This document shows positions 1-6,424 of a stretch of 64,000 nt of DNA, one piece after another. The stretch comes from PALSA-607 sp036501485 (GTDB taxonomy: Bacteria > Actinomycetota > Actinomycetes > Acidothermales > Acidothermaceae): the NCBI GenBank assembly GCA_036501485.1, contig DASYAG010000039.1, forward strand, positions 1 through 64,000. The letters run 5' to 3'. Position numbers and translations under genes: made by a program. The notes beneath the pieces are model-generated. The model worked only from the letters and a program-made list of their open reading frames with translations, did not search any database and had not been told where the DNA came from. Positions within the stretch are counted from its first letter, which is position 1. Every line of letters starts with the position of its first letter.

Positions 1-285
1 GTCGGAGATCACGTCCCCGTTGCCGTCGAGCAGCACGCGCGGCGGGTTGTCGATCAGCCGTCCGAGGTCGTCGGGCATCGGTGCGTCGGTCATTACGAGC
101 ACGTACCCGCGACCGGCTTCGTGTCGCTCGATGCAGTGCGCGACGCGATGGCCGTCGCCGATCGAGTGCTCGTGAAACTGCGACGCGCACGAATAGGGGC
201 ACGCGATGAAGGCGACGCCGTCTTCGACGTAAGCAAGAACGGTCGGGTAATCGCTGAGCTTTGCGGGAAGCTCAGCGATTACCAC
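1..285 (-). CDS. Mobile-element small protein with CPY/GDGHRVAHC motif (partial)
   Basis: An open frame runs leftwards off the window edge, so the C-terminus is missing; 95 residues are visible. There is no ATG before codon 65, so I take the in-frame GTG at 283-285, the first possible start after the upstream in-frame stop near 386. The protein has a CPYSC pair, then HEH and GDGHRVAHC, followed by GRGYVLV and an acidic tail. This Cys/His layout recalls small uncharacterised proteins, possibly zinc-binding, that are common on actinobacterial integrative elements and prophages; that family recollection comes from memory. Its place beside an excisionase and an integrase fits. The first codons overlap a perfect 16-bp inverted repeat (246-283) that could hide the start in mRNA. 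Function unknown. Confidence 0.6.
   Translation of the reverse strand, partial: MVIAELPAKLSDYPTVLAYVEDGVAFIACPYSCASQFHEHSIGDGHRVAHCIERHEAGRGYVLVMTDAPMPDDLGRLIDNPPRVLLDGNGDVISD
246..283. repeat. Perfect 16-bp inverted repeat, 6-nt loop
   Basis: Arms 246-261 and 268-283 are exact reverse complements around the loop TGCGGG (262-267). The structure lies over the first codons of the leftward partial gene. There is no T-tract on either side, so it is not an ordinary intrinsic terminator. It could be a translational hairpin or a protein-binding palindrome. Confidence 0.85.
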
Positions 286-396
286 GACCCGATGGCGTTG
301 TGAGCCATCGGAAAGCGTGGGATGATGTGCATTAGAGTCTTTCTGTTCGATGCGGCGCCGGGTCTTGTCACCTCGGCGCCGTTCCTATGTCTGGGG

Positions 397-570
397 TCAG
401 GCGCAGAGCTTGGCGGCGAACGCTTCGAGCGCCGCGAAAGGAATGAGCCGACGGCGCCCAAGCTTTACGGATGTCAGCTCGCCGCTCGCGATTAGTTCCG
501 CGATCTTTGTGCGGCCGATCCCACCAAGCGCGGCCTGCGCCTCGGAGACGTCGACGAAAACTGGCGTCAC
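397..570 (-). CDS. Excisionase-like helix-turn-helix protein
   Basis: This small basic protein (57 aa from GTG at 568-570) has the layout of the MerR-like/excisionase DNA-binding fold: VDVSEAQAALG, then GRTKIAELIASGEL forming the helix-turn-helix, KLGRRRLIP as the wing, and a final helix AALEAFAAKL. I prefer the GTG because an AGAAGG ribosome site (580-585 on the opposite strand) lies 9 nt ahead; an ATG at 597 would add nine residues and overrun that site. It is transcribed away from the repressor-like gene and integrase, a typical lysogeny-module arrangement. A role as recombination directionality factor for the nearby integrase is inferred; a small MerR-type regulator is the alternative. 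Confidence 0.75.
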   Translation of the reverse strand: MTPVFVDVSEAQAALGGIGRTKIAELIASGELTSVKLGRRRLIPFAALEAFAAKLCA

Positions 571-687
571 TGTCGGTACCCTTCTAGGATGAAGCATTGC
601 GATTCCAACGCTTGAGTTCGACTCTAGCGGTACCGCCGAGCACCGTCAAGCATTGCGCAAGGAAAGTTTTCAAGGCATGATGTACGC

Positions 688-1257
688 ATGGCCCGTACTC
701 AAGGCACGGAACTCGATCACGTTGTCGCCCGAAACCTTCGCGAGGTCGTCGAGGGGCGCGAGCTGCGGCACGTCGACGTGGCGATGTACGCGACAGCCGT
801 CGGGCTGCACTGGACGGCAAATACGGTCGCGCAGGTATTGACCCTGCGCCGCGGTCTGTCACTGCTAGAAGTTCCGCTCGTGGCCGCAGCCCTCGGCGTG
901 CCCGTCGGCCGCCTACTCGAAGGTGACGATGCGATCACCCTGCCCAGCGGCGGCACGGTTCCGCTCGAATCGCTCCGAGATGCATTGACGAGCAAAAGGG
1001 CTGGCAAGTCCCCGGTGACTCATCAACCCTTGAAGTCGACCGAGGACGAAAGCAAGCTCGCCAGCCGACTCGGGATCACGGTCGCGCGGCTCCAGACCAT
1101 CGCGGGCCAGATGTTCGGCAGGACGGTCACGGAAGAGCGCGATAGTCGGGTCGGAGATCTGACGGCACTACCCAAGCGAGTCGCCCAAGCGAAACGAGGA
1201 CATGCCATGCGCGAGGTCGCCAGCGAGATTGAGGCACGGATCGCGAGTCGCAAGTGA
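688..1257 (+). CDS. Cro/CI-like helix-turn-helix regulator of the mobile element
   Basis: This 189-aa protein has an N-terminal XRE-like helical region (about residues 8-80): VARNLREVVEGREL, a degenerate recognition segment ending in TVAQVLTLRRG, then PLVAAALGVPVGRLLEGDD. That closing pattern recurs in repressor-like proteins of actinobacterial prophages. The C-terminal half is lysine/arginine-rich and charged, with no recognisable domain. Its stop overlaps the integrase start in a GTGA junction (1254-1257), so the two are probably cotranslated, which suggests that it controls integrase expression. The 117-bp gap to the divergent excisionase gene should hold the regulatory region. It could also be an accessory integration protein rather than a repressor. 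Confidence 0.65.
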   Translation: MARTQGTELDHVVARNLREVVEGRELRHVDVAMYATAVGLHWTANTVAQVLTLRRGLSLLEVPLVAAALGVPVGRLLEGDDAITLPSGGTVPLESLRDALTSKRAGKSPVTHQPLKSTEDESKLASRLGITVARLQTIAGQMFGRTVTEERDSRVGDLTALPKRVAQAKRGHAMREVASEIEARIASRK

Positions 1258-2510
1258 CTCGCGCTCGTGGAGAAGGCTCGCTCTATCAGCGTTCCAGCGA
1301 CGGCAAATGGGTGGGCGCGGTCACGCTTGACGACGGCCGTCGTCGCGTCGTCTACGGCGACACACAGTCGCAGGCGCTCGAGAAGTTGCGAGCCGTTCGT
1401 CGGGCCGTTGAGGACGGCTTGCCTGTAACGGGTGACCGGGTTACCGTCGGCAGCTACCTCGACTCGTGGCTGACCGCGACACTCCCGGCGCGAGTCCGAG
1501 CCGGACACATGAAGGCGTCGACCCTGAACAGCTACGGCGACCTCGCGCGGCTGCACATCATCCCTGCCATCGGCGGCCAGAAGCTCGCGACACTCAAGGC
1601 GCCGACATTGCGCCGTTGGCTGTCGGACCTGCAGGACAAGGAACAGGCGCCGCACTGCATGGCGTGCGCACGTCTCCCCGTGACCGGCGCGCGCTGCCCA
1701 AAGCACGTCGACTTCGAGGGCAAGCCGCTGTCGGCCAGGACGGTCGCGTATTGCCACGCGATCCTTCGGGCAGCGCTTGGCGACGCCGTCCGCGACGAGA
1801 TCATCGGGCGCAACGTGGCTCAGCTCGTCGAGCCGCCAGCGTGTACGCACGCCGCGGTCAAGCCGCTCAGTCACGCCGAGGCGGCCAAGATCCTGGCGAC
1901 CGCCGGGGAAGACCCGCTGCGCGCACTGTGGCTCGTGATGCTCGGACTCGGGCTGCGTCGGGGCGAGGCCCTTGCGCTGCGGTGGGAGAACGTGGACCTC
2001 GACGCGGGGACGGTCAAGATCGTCGGCTCTTTGCAGCGACTTCGCGGCGAGCGGGACGCGGTGACGGGGCGCCGACGGGGAGCGCTCGTCGAGGTCACCC
2101 CGAAAACCGAACACAGCGCAGCCACGATGGCGCTCCCCGCACTTCTCGTCGAGGTCTTGCGCGAGCACCGCCGCGCCCAACGAGTCCAGCGCCTGGCCGC
2201 GCCAGCGTGGGTCGACGACAGCCTCGTCTTTACGACGCGGGTCGGTACAGCGCTCGAACCCCGCAACGTCAGCCGGTCGTGGGCCGCGCTCTGCCTCGCA
2301 GCCGGCGTGCGGCCGGTGCGTCTACACGACCTACGACACTCGGCCGCCAGCTTCGCGCTCGCGGCGGGCGTCTCGATGAAGGTCGTTCAGACGATGCTCA
2401 GGCACTCCCGGATGGCAACCACGGCCGATATCTATGCCCACGTTCTCGAAGACGTCCAGCGAGCCGGGGCCGATCGCATGGACGGCGTATTGCGCACGAT
2501 CGGGGGCTAA
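1254..2510 (+). CDS. int: Tyrosine integrase (phage/ICE type) with Cys-rich linker insertion
   Basis: Site-specific tyrosine recombinase of 418 aa. An AP2-like arm-binding N-terminus (GSLYQRSSDGKWVGAV) is followed by a SAM-like core-binding domain (about 65-190) and the catalytic domain. Catalytic residues are visible: Arg235 in LGLRRGEAL, Lys in TPKTEHS, His358 and Arg361 in HDLRHS, His in LRHSRMATTADIY and nucleophile Tyr394 in DIYAHV. GTG start; the first four bases overlap the regulator gene. An unusual insertion at about residues 135-151, with spacing Cys-X2-Cys-X9-Cys-X2-His, sits in the core-binding domain and could bind zinc. It presumably integrates the element into the tRNA-Arg gene at 3933-4008. 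Confidence 0.95.
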   Translation: MTRARGEGSLYQRSSDGKWVGAVTLDDGRRRVVYGDTQSQALEKLRAVRRAVEDGLPVTGDRVTVGSYLDSWLTATLPARVRAGHMKASTLNSYGDLARLHIIPAIGGQKLATLKAPTLRRWLSDLQDKEQAPHCMACARLPVTGARCPKHVDFEGKPLSARTVAYCHAILRAALGDAVRDEIIGRNVAQLVEPPACTHAAVKPLSHAEAAKILATAGEDPLRALWLVMLGLGLRRGEALALRWENVDLDAGTVKIVGSLQRLRGERDAVTGRRRGALVEVTPKTEHSAATMALPALLVEVLREHRRAQRVQRLAAPAWVDDSLVFTTRVGTALEPRNVSRSWAALCLAAGVRPVRLHDLRHSAASFALAAGVSMKVVQTMLRHSRMATTADIYAHVLEDVQRAGADRMDGVLRTIGG

Positions 2511-2513
2511 AAG

Positions 2514-3692
2514 CTACCTTCGGTTGATTATTCTCAGGACCGGGTCGCACACAAACAATCGATTCACCGGCCGTCCAGTCGCCTCGCGTAAGACGCCTTG
2601 TTCGACGAGGCGGGCGATGGCTTGGTTCGCCGCCTCGTATGTCTTGTCGGTCATTGATCTTGCGGTTGCTACGTCGATGACCGGGTACCCAATAACGTTC
2701 TCCGCTATCTGCAGGGCCACGCCCCGGAGGCCCGCCTTTCGGAGCCGCTCCAAGGTCTCGTCCTTGTACTGCACGAGCGCTTGAATGATCTGCACCCCCT
2801 CCTCTGCCTGCGCTCGGATGCCCTCGGCAAAGAAGCTGACCCACGTATCGAGGTCTCCGGTGTGCGTGACGCGCAGAAGCCCATCCATGTAGGCGTCCTT
2901 GCGCGCCTCGAACCACGGGGACACGTTCAGCGACGGGCTTGCGAGTGCGCCACATTCCATTAGTTGCAAGATCGCAATCAGACGGCCCAGGCGGCCGTTG
3001 CCATCCGCGTAAGGGTGCAGCGTCTCGAATTGATAGTGGCCGAGCGCAAGCTTCACGATGATCGGGACCTGGTTTTCGGCGTTGACCCACTTCTCCCAGT
3101 CGCTGAAGCCCTCCACCAGTTGGTCACCGGGCGGGCACGGAACAAAGCGGGCTTCCTGCACGGGCCGATTCTTGGGGCCTACGTAGACCTGCCTCTTGCG
3201 GAGGTCTCCCGAGTCGTAGGTCTCACCCGGAGTGCCGCGAACGATGATCGCCTGAAGCTGCCCGATCAACTGCCGACTGATCGGCCTGATTTTGAGCTCA
3301 ACCTCCGCTCGCTCTGTTGCTCGGACGAAGTTGGAGATCTCACGCTGCTCATTACTCATTTGGCGGTCGTCGAGGAAGTCCGCCTCCAGCACCTCGTCGA
3401 AGCCGGCGTAAGTGCCTTCCAGGGCGGAAGTGCTTGTCGCCTCGCGCCGGATTATTGGTCTGATTAGGAGGCGGGGATTCGGGAGCTGTGCGACGGCTTG
3501 ATCCAGTCGCGCTACCGCCATTGCCGCCTTCGTGGCGATGTCCAGGGAGGCCATGCTCAGTTGAGGGCTTGCCTGGAGTGGGTCCGGGACATATGCCAAG
3601 TAGGGCACCGTCGCCTCGGTCTCGCCGAGACGTGGAACCATGATCGGAACGGCCCTGCCGATCGGAGACCCGCGGAGCTTGTCGAGATCCAT
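2514..3692 (-). CDS. Fic family protein (AMP-transferase fold) with N-terminal inhibitory helix and C-terminal winged helix
   Basis: This 392-aa Fic enzyme has the complete catalytic signature HPYADGNGRLGR (His226 to Arg237), so it should transfer AMP or another nucleotide-derived moiety to a target protein. An inhibitory motif of the S/T-x-x-x-E-G/N type, TSALEG (Thr88 to Gly93), lies N-terminal to the Fic core. This is the intramolecular class, in which Glu92 blocks ATP gamma-phosphate binding until displaced; no separate antitoxin is needed or seen. A C-terminal region (about 315-385) looks like a winged helix, common in this subfamily, and may sense DNA. The gene converges on the integrase 3' end (3 bp apart) and is the cargo nearest the tRNA junction. 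The target is unknown. Confidence 0.93.
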   Translation of the reverse strand: MDLDKLRGSPIGRAVPIMVPRLGETEATVPYLAYVPDPLQASPQLSMASLDIATKAAMAVARLDQAVAQLPNPRLLIRPIIRREATSTSALEGTYAGFDEVLEADFLDDRQMSNEQREISNFVRATERAEVELKIRPISRQLIGQLQAIIVRGTPGETYDSGDLRKRQVYVGPKNRPVQEARFVPCPPGDQLVEGFSDWEKWVNAENQVPIIVKLALGHYQFETLHPYADGNGRLGRLIAILQLMECGALASPSLNVSPWFEARKDAYMDGLLRVTHTGDLDTWVSFFAEGIRAQAEEGVQIIQALVQYKDETLERLRKAGLRGVALQIAENVIGYPVIDVATARSMTDKTYEAANQAIARLVEQGVLREATGRPVNRLFVCDPVLRIINRR

Positions 3693-3714
3693 GCATTCAA
3701 CTCTAGGGGCCGAT

Positions 3715-3814
3715 ACCTGAATGTCACGCGTGTAAGTTCAGGTCAACCTTAATGCGTGTCGCCGTCATTCAGGTTTCTAGGCTAATACCTGAACGGATTC
3801 CAAACTGTTCAGGT
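3715..3814. repeat. Array of ACCTGAA / TTCAGGT heptamer boxes
   Basis: Five copies of one heptamer in both orientations lie in 100 bp between the Fic start and the tRNA: ACCTGAA at 3715-3721 and 3787-3793, TTCAGGT at 3737-3743, 3768-3774 and 3808-3814. Facing pairs are 19-22 bp apart, about two helical turns. They may be integrase/excisionase arm-type sites at the attachment end, or operators for the fic promoter. Confidence 0.7.
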
Positions 3815-3932
3815 TGCGCAGTCTTTGGCGCGATACCCGGTCTATCGCACCGGCTGCTACATCGAGCGCTACACGGAGCCACTACGGCGAAGCTGCAGGC
3901 TCGCTTTAGAAAGCAAACCTGCAGGTCAAACG

Positions 3933-3976
3933 TGGTGCGCTCGGAGGGATTCGAACCCCCAACCTCTTGATCCGTA
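3933..3976. other. Probable attachment site (att) in the 3' half of tRNA-Arg
   Basis: Tyrosine integrases of this kind commonly recombine within the anticodon-to-3' part of a tRNA gene, and the element lies immediately beyond the tRNA 3' end. The partner repeat would be left of the window, so the exact core cannot be seen. The tRNA stays intact, so the element brought or kept a functional 3' half. Confidence 0.4.
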
Positions 3977-4008
3977 GTCAAGTGCTCTATCCGTTGAGCT
4001 ACGAGCGC
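3933..4008 (-). tRNA. tRNA-Arg (ACG)
   Basis: On the minus strand a full cloverleaf can be drawn: acceptor GCGCTCG/CGAGCGC, D-arm GCTC...GAGC, anticodon stem CTTGA/TCAAG with 7-nt loop CTACGGA (anticodon ACG), T-arm GGGGG/CCCTC with TTCGAAT, discriminator A and an encoded CCA (3933-3935). It reads CGN arginine codons after A34-to-inosine editing. Its 3' end faces the integrase-bearing element, the usual integration target geometry. Confidence 0.97.
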
Positions 4009-4030
4009 AGCAAGTGCGACACCACGTAAT

Positions 4031-4043
4031 GAGCTACGAGCGC
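4031..4043. repeat. Direct duplication of the tRNA-Arg 5' end (13 bp)
   Basis: GAGCTACGAGCGC at 4031-4043 repeats 3996-4008, the 5' acceptor and D-arm start of the tRNA-Arg, 35 bp further upstream of the tRNA. It is too short to be a second tRNA and looks like a remnant of slippage or an earlier recombination. Confidence 0.7.
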
Positions 4044-4081
4044 GCGAAGAGCAAGAGTACAGGGTGAGCGCATGGCCAGGC

Positions 4082-4768
4082 TTACCCCTCAAGGGCATCG
4101 ACGAGTGCCACGGGCACAGACAGAAACGGCGAGTGGCCGGCCGCGATCTCGATCGGCTGCACGCCCAAGACTTCTGGCACGACGCGGCGTGACCATTCCG
4201 GGCTAACGATCGGGTCGGCGGTGCCCAGAATGTACGAACTCGGCACGTCGGGCCAAGCAAGCAACGGCGTGACCTCTTGCGTGATCGCCCAGAACTGACC
4301 CCGCAACTGCTCGGCGGCCCAGGTTGCGATCGCGGGCTCACAATCGGAGAAGAACCGGCTCGCGGCCGCCTGCGGGTTCCAGTGCGATGCGCCGTCGTCG
4401 CCTCTGTACGGCCCACCTCCAGAGCTGGGCAAGAGCATCTCGGGCTCGTCCTCAATGACGTCGTCCTGTGTGCGGTCCAGCCGAGGCAGCATCGCGCACA
4501 GGTACACGAGGCGTTGGACGGGCCGGGCGTGTGCGACAAGTGGGATGGTCAGACCGCCCAGCGAGTGCCCGACCAAGACGAGGTCATTGTCGGCACTTGC
4601 GAACGCCTCAACGGCGACAGCGGCGTATGCCGCGGCGCCGGCGGTCGGGTCTTCGCAGGGCAAGTCGACAGTGAGGGCGCGATGGCCACGTCGCTCCAGC
4701 TCGGCGACGGTAGGCGCCCAGCACCAGGCGCCGTGGTAGGCGCCATGCACGAGCCCGAAAGTGGTCAC
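4082..4768 (-). CDS. Alpha/beta-hydrolase (esterase-like)
   Basis: This 228-aa single-domain hydrolase starts with the typical strand and oxyanion motif LVHGAYHGAWCW and has the nucleophile elbow GHSLGG (Ser near residue 70). The likely acid is Asp in LGTADPIVS and the catalytic His is in AAGHSPF near the C-terminus. The order and length match the compact plant-esterase/MenH-like cytosolic branch. No signal peptide. It stands alone between tRNA-Arg and tRNA-Ser, upstream of the element junction, so it belongs to the host backbone. The substrate cannot be assigned from sequence. Confidence 0.88.
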   Translation of the reverse strand: MTTFGLVHGAYHGAWCWAPTVAELERRGHRALTVDLPCEDPTAGAAAYAAVAVEAFASADNDLVLVGHSLGGLTIPLVAHARPVQRLVYLCAMLPRLDRTQDDVIEDEPEMLLPSSGGGPYRGDDGASHWNPQAAASRFFSDCEPAIATWAAEQLRGQFWAITQEVTPLLAWPDVPSSYILGTADPIVSPEWSRRVVPEVLGVQPIEIAAGHSPFLSVPVALVDALEG

Positions 4769-4809
4769 TGCACCAACTTCGCCGCCGGCGGAGCACCTGA
4801 ACTACCGCG

Positions 4810-4900
4810 CGGAGGCTCGGGGATTTGAACCCCGGATGGGCTTTAAGACCCAAACCGCATTAGCAGTGCGGCGCCATAGACCGGACTAGGCGAAGCCTCC
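4810..4900 (-). tRNA. tRNA-Ser (GCT)
   Basis: A 91-nt class II tRNA on the minus strand. Acceptor GGAGGCT/AGCCTCC (one arm at 4894-4900, the other at 4811-4817), anticodon stem CCGCA/TGCGG with loop CTGCTAA (anticodon GCT), a long variable arm (GGGTC...GCCC) and T-loop TTCAAAT. Discriminator G; CCA is not encoded. It reads AGC/AGT serine codons. Confidence 0.97.
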
Positions 4901-4983
4901 CGAGACCCTTACGGGTCCCCTGCTGTACCGGAGCAGGGTAGCGGGACGCCGACGGGCGCGCCAAAGTGATGGCCACCCGCGGC

Positions 4984-4989
4984 TAGGGT
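4984..4989 (+). promoter_or_regulatory. Putative -10 box for a leaderless pat transcript
   Basis: TAGGGT lies six bases before the GTG at 4996 and no Shine-Dalgarno precedes that start. In actinomycetes a -10 hexamer ending 6-7 nt before the start codon is the usual sign of leaderless transcription. Inference only. Confidence 0.45.
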
Positions 4990-4995
4990 TGGGCC

Positions 4996-6084
4996 GTGAG
5001 CCAGCCAACGCCTCATCCCCGAGCCGACCTCGCCGGGATTCCGGTCTACAAGGCCGGTCGCCCGTCCGGAGGTGGCCGGCGCAGCTTCAAGTTGTCGTCC
5101 AACGAGTCGCCGTATCCGCCGCTGCCGAGCGTGCTCGAGGCGATCACCGACGCGGCCCAACACACCAACCGCTACCCCGATCTCGCGGCGTCCGCTGTGG
5201 TTGAAGCTTTGGCCGACAAGCTCGACGTCCCGGCCGACCATGTCGTCGTCGGGTGTGGATCCGTGGGCGTAGCGACCCAGCTGGTCGAGGCGTTTGCCGG
5301 CCCGGGCGACGAGGTCGTCTACGCGTGGCGCTCGTTCGAGGCCTACCCGATCATCGTGCAGGTGGCCGGCGCGACCGCGGTCCCGGTGCCGCTCACCAGC
5401 GGCGCGGTGCATGACCTCGATGCGATGGCGGCAGCCATCACGCCTCGGACCAAGGTCGTGCTGGTCTGCAATCCGAACAATCCGACCGGGACGGCGGTGC
5501 AGCGGGCGCCGTTGGAAGCGTTCCTCGACGCGGTGCCGAGCGGGTGCCTCGTTGTCCTGGACGAGGCGTACCGCGAGTTCAACCGGGACCCCGACGTGCC
5601 CGACGCGATCACGCTGTACCGCGATCGACCCAACGTTGCGGTCCTGCGCACGTTTTCGAAGGCTTACGGACTCGCCGGGCTCCGGGTCGGGTACGCCGTT
5701 GCGCATCCGGAGGTCGCCGACGCGATCCGGATGACCAGCGTCCCGTTCGCGGTGAGCTCGATTGCCCAAGCCGCCGCCGTCGCTTCGCTTCGACCCGTCG
5801 CTGAGCGTGAGCTCCTGGAGCGAGTCGACGCCACCGTGGGCGAGCGCAGACGTGTCATCACGGAGCTCCGAGGCGCTGGATGGCACATTCCGGACAGTGA
5901 GGCGAATTTCGTGTGGTTGGCCACGGGCAGCCAGACCGACAGCGGTGCCGCCGCCTGTGCCGAAGCTGGCGTCGTGGTGCGCCCGTTCTCAGGCGAGGGG
6001 CTGCGGGTCACCATCGGCGAGCCCGAGGCGAACGACATTTTTCTGAAGGTCGCCGCCGAGTTGCGTTCGGCGGTCGACGCCTGA
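4996..6084 (+). CDS. pat: Histidinol-phosphate/aromatic aminotransferase (Pat type)
   Basis: A 362-aa fold-type I PLP aminotransferase. Visible motifs are KLSSNES near the N-terminus, NRYPD, CGSV (cofactor phosphate region), CNPNNPTGT, DEAYREF, and TFSKAYGLAGLRVGY with the Schiff-base Lys. The order and wording match the actinobacterial Pat/HisC2 family, which transfers amino groups between aromatic amino acids and 2-oxo acids (for example phenylpyruvate) or acts on histidinol phosphate. GTG start just downstream of a TAGGGT box. It stands alone, not in a his cluster, which favours the Pat role over HisC proper. Confidence 0.9.
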   Translation: MSQPTPHPRADLAGIPVYKAGRPSGGGRRSFKLSSNESPYPPLPSVLEAITDAAQHTNRYPDLAASAVVEALADKLDVPADHVVVGCGSVGVATQLVEAFAGPGDEVVYAWRSFEAYPIIVQVAGATAVPVPLTSGAVHDLDAMAAAITPRTKVVLVCNPNNPTGTAVQRAPLEAFLDAVPSGCLVVLDEAYREFNRDPDVPDAITLYRDRPNVAVLRTFSKAYGLAGLRVGYAVAHPEVADAIRMTSVPFAVSSIAQAAAVASLRPVAERELLERVDATVGERRRVITELRGAGWHIPDSEANFVWLATGSQTDSGAAACAEAGVVVRPFSGEGLRVTIGEPEANDIFLKVAAELRSAVDA

Positions 6085-6290
6085 GCTGAGCGGCGCGGTT
6101 GCCCCGAGCGACGACGGAGACCACGAAGTACCGCCAGAAGACAGGGTGGACGACTCCCTTCAGAGCTACCGCAAGGCCCCCCTGGTGGGCGATGGTTCAC
6201 GCCCGGCAGCCTGTCCTAAGCTCAGGGCCGTCCCTCTGGTGCGAAAGGCACCCGGCGCGCCATCAGCGCTTGAGCTCGGTCGATTTGTGT

Positions 6291-6308
6291 CGATACGAAG
6301 CCGTATCG
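6291..6308. promoter_or_regulatory. Palindromic operator candidate CGATACG-N4-CGTATCG
   Basis: Perfect 7-bp inverted repeat around AAGC, about 30 bp ahead of the -35-like element of the next gene. The size and symmetry fit a dimeric repressor site such as TetR or GntR types. No cognate regulator gene lies beside it. Confidence 0.45.
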
Positions 6309-6339
6309 TTAGGCCATTCGGCCACACTTACAACACTGA

Positions 6340-6367
6340 GTGACTTACCGGGTACCGTCCGTATAGA
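6340..6367 (+). promoter_or_regulatory. Putative promoter of the Pro/Val repeat protein gene
   Basis: GTGACT (6340-6345) and TATAGA (6362-6367) are separated by 16 bp and resemble a housekeeping sigma promoter. An AGGGAGG ribosome site follows at about 6409-6415, ahead of the GTG at 6425. Confidence 0.45.
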
Positions 6368-6424
6368 GTAGTCATCGCGTGCTACGGCCCACGCCGAAGG
6401 GCCTGCCAGGGAGGTGCCACTGCC

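Larger units (their letters stand above)
6085..6424. other. 340-bp intergenic region with no supported gene
   Basis: No convincing coding frame. I see a small hairpin GGTGC/GCACC around 6238-6253 that may end the pat transcript, a palindrome at 6291-6308, a short GGCC...GGCC hairpin at 6312-6323 and a promoter-like pair close to the next gene. The middle part (about 6120-6240) has mixed stems but matches no riboswitch or structural RNA that I recognise. Confidence 0.5.

Noticed and set aside
1023..2180. A 385-aa minus-strand frame and a 353-aa alternative plus frame over the integrase
   Set aside because: Both overlap the well-supported integrase catalytic domain and have Arg-rich shadow composition.
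4031..4043. Second tRNA-Arg copy
   Set aside because: Only 13 bp match; no other cloverleaf parts follow.
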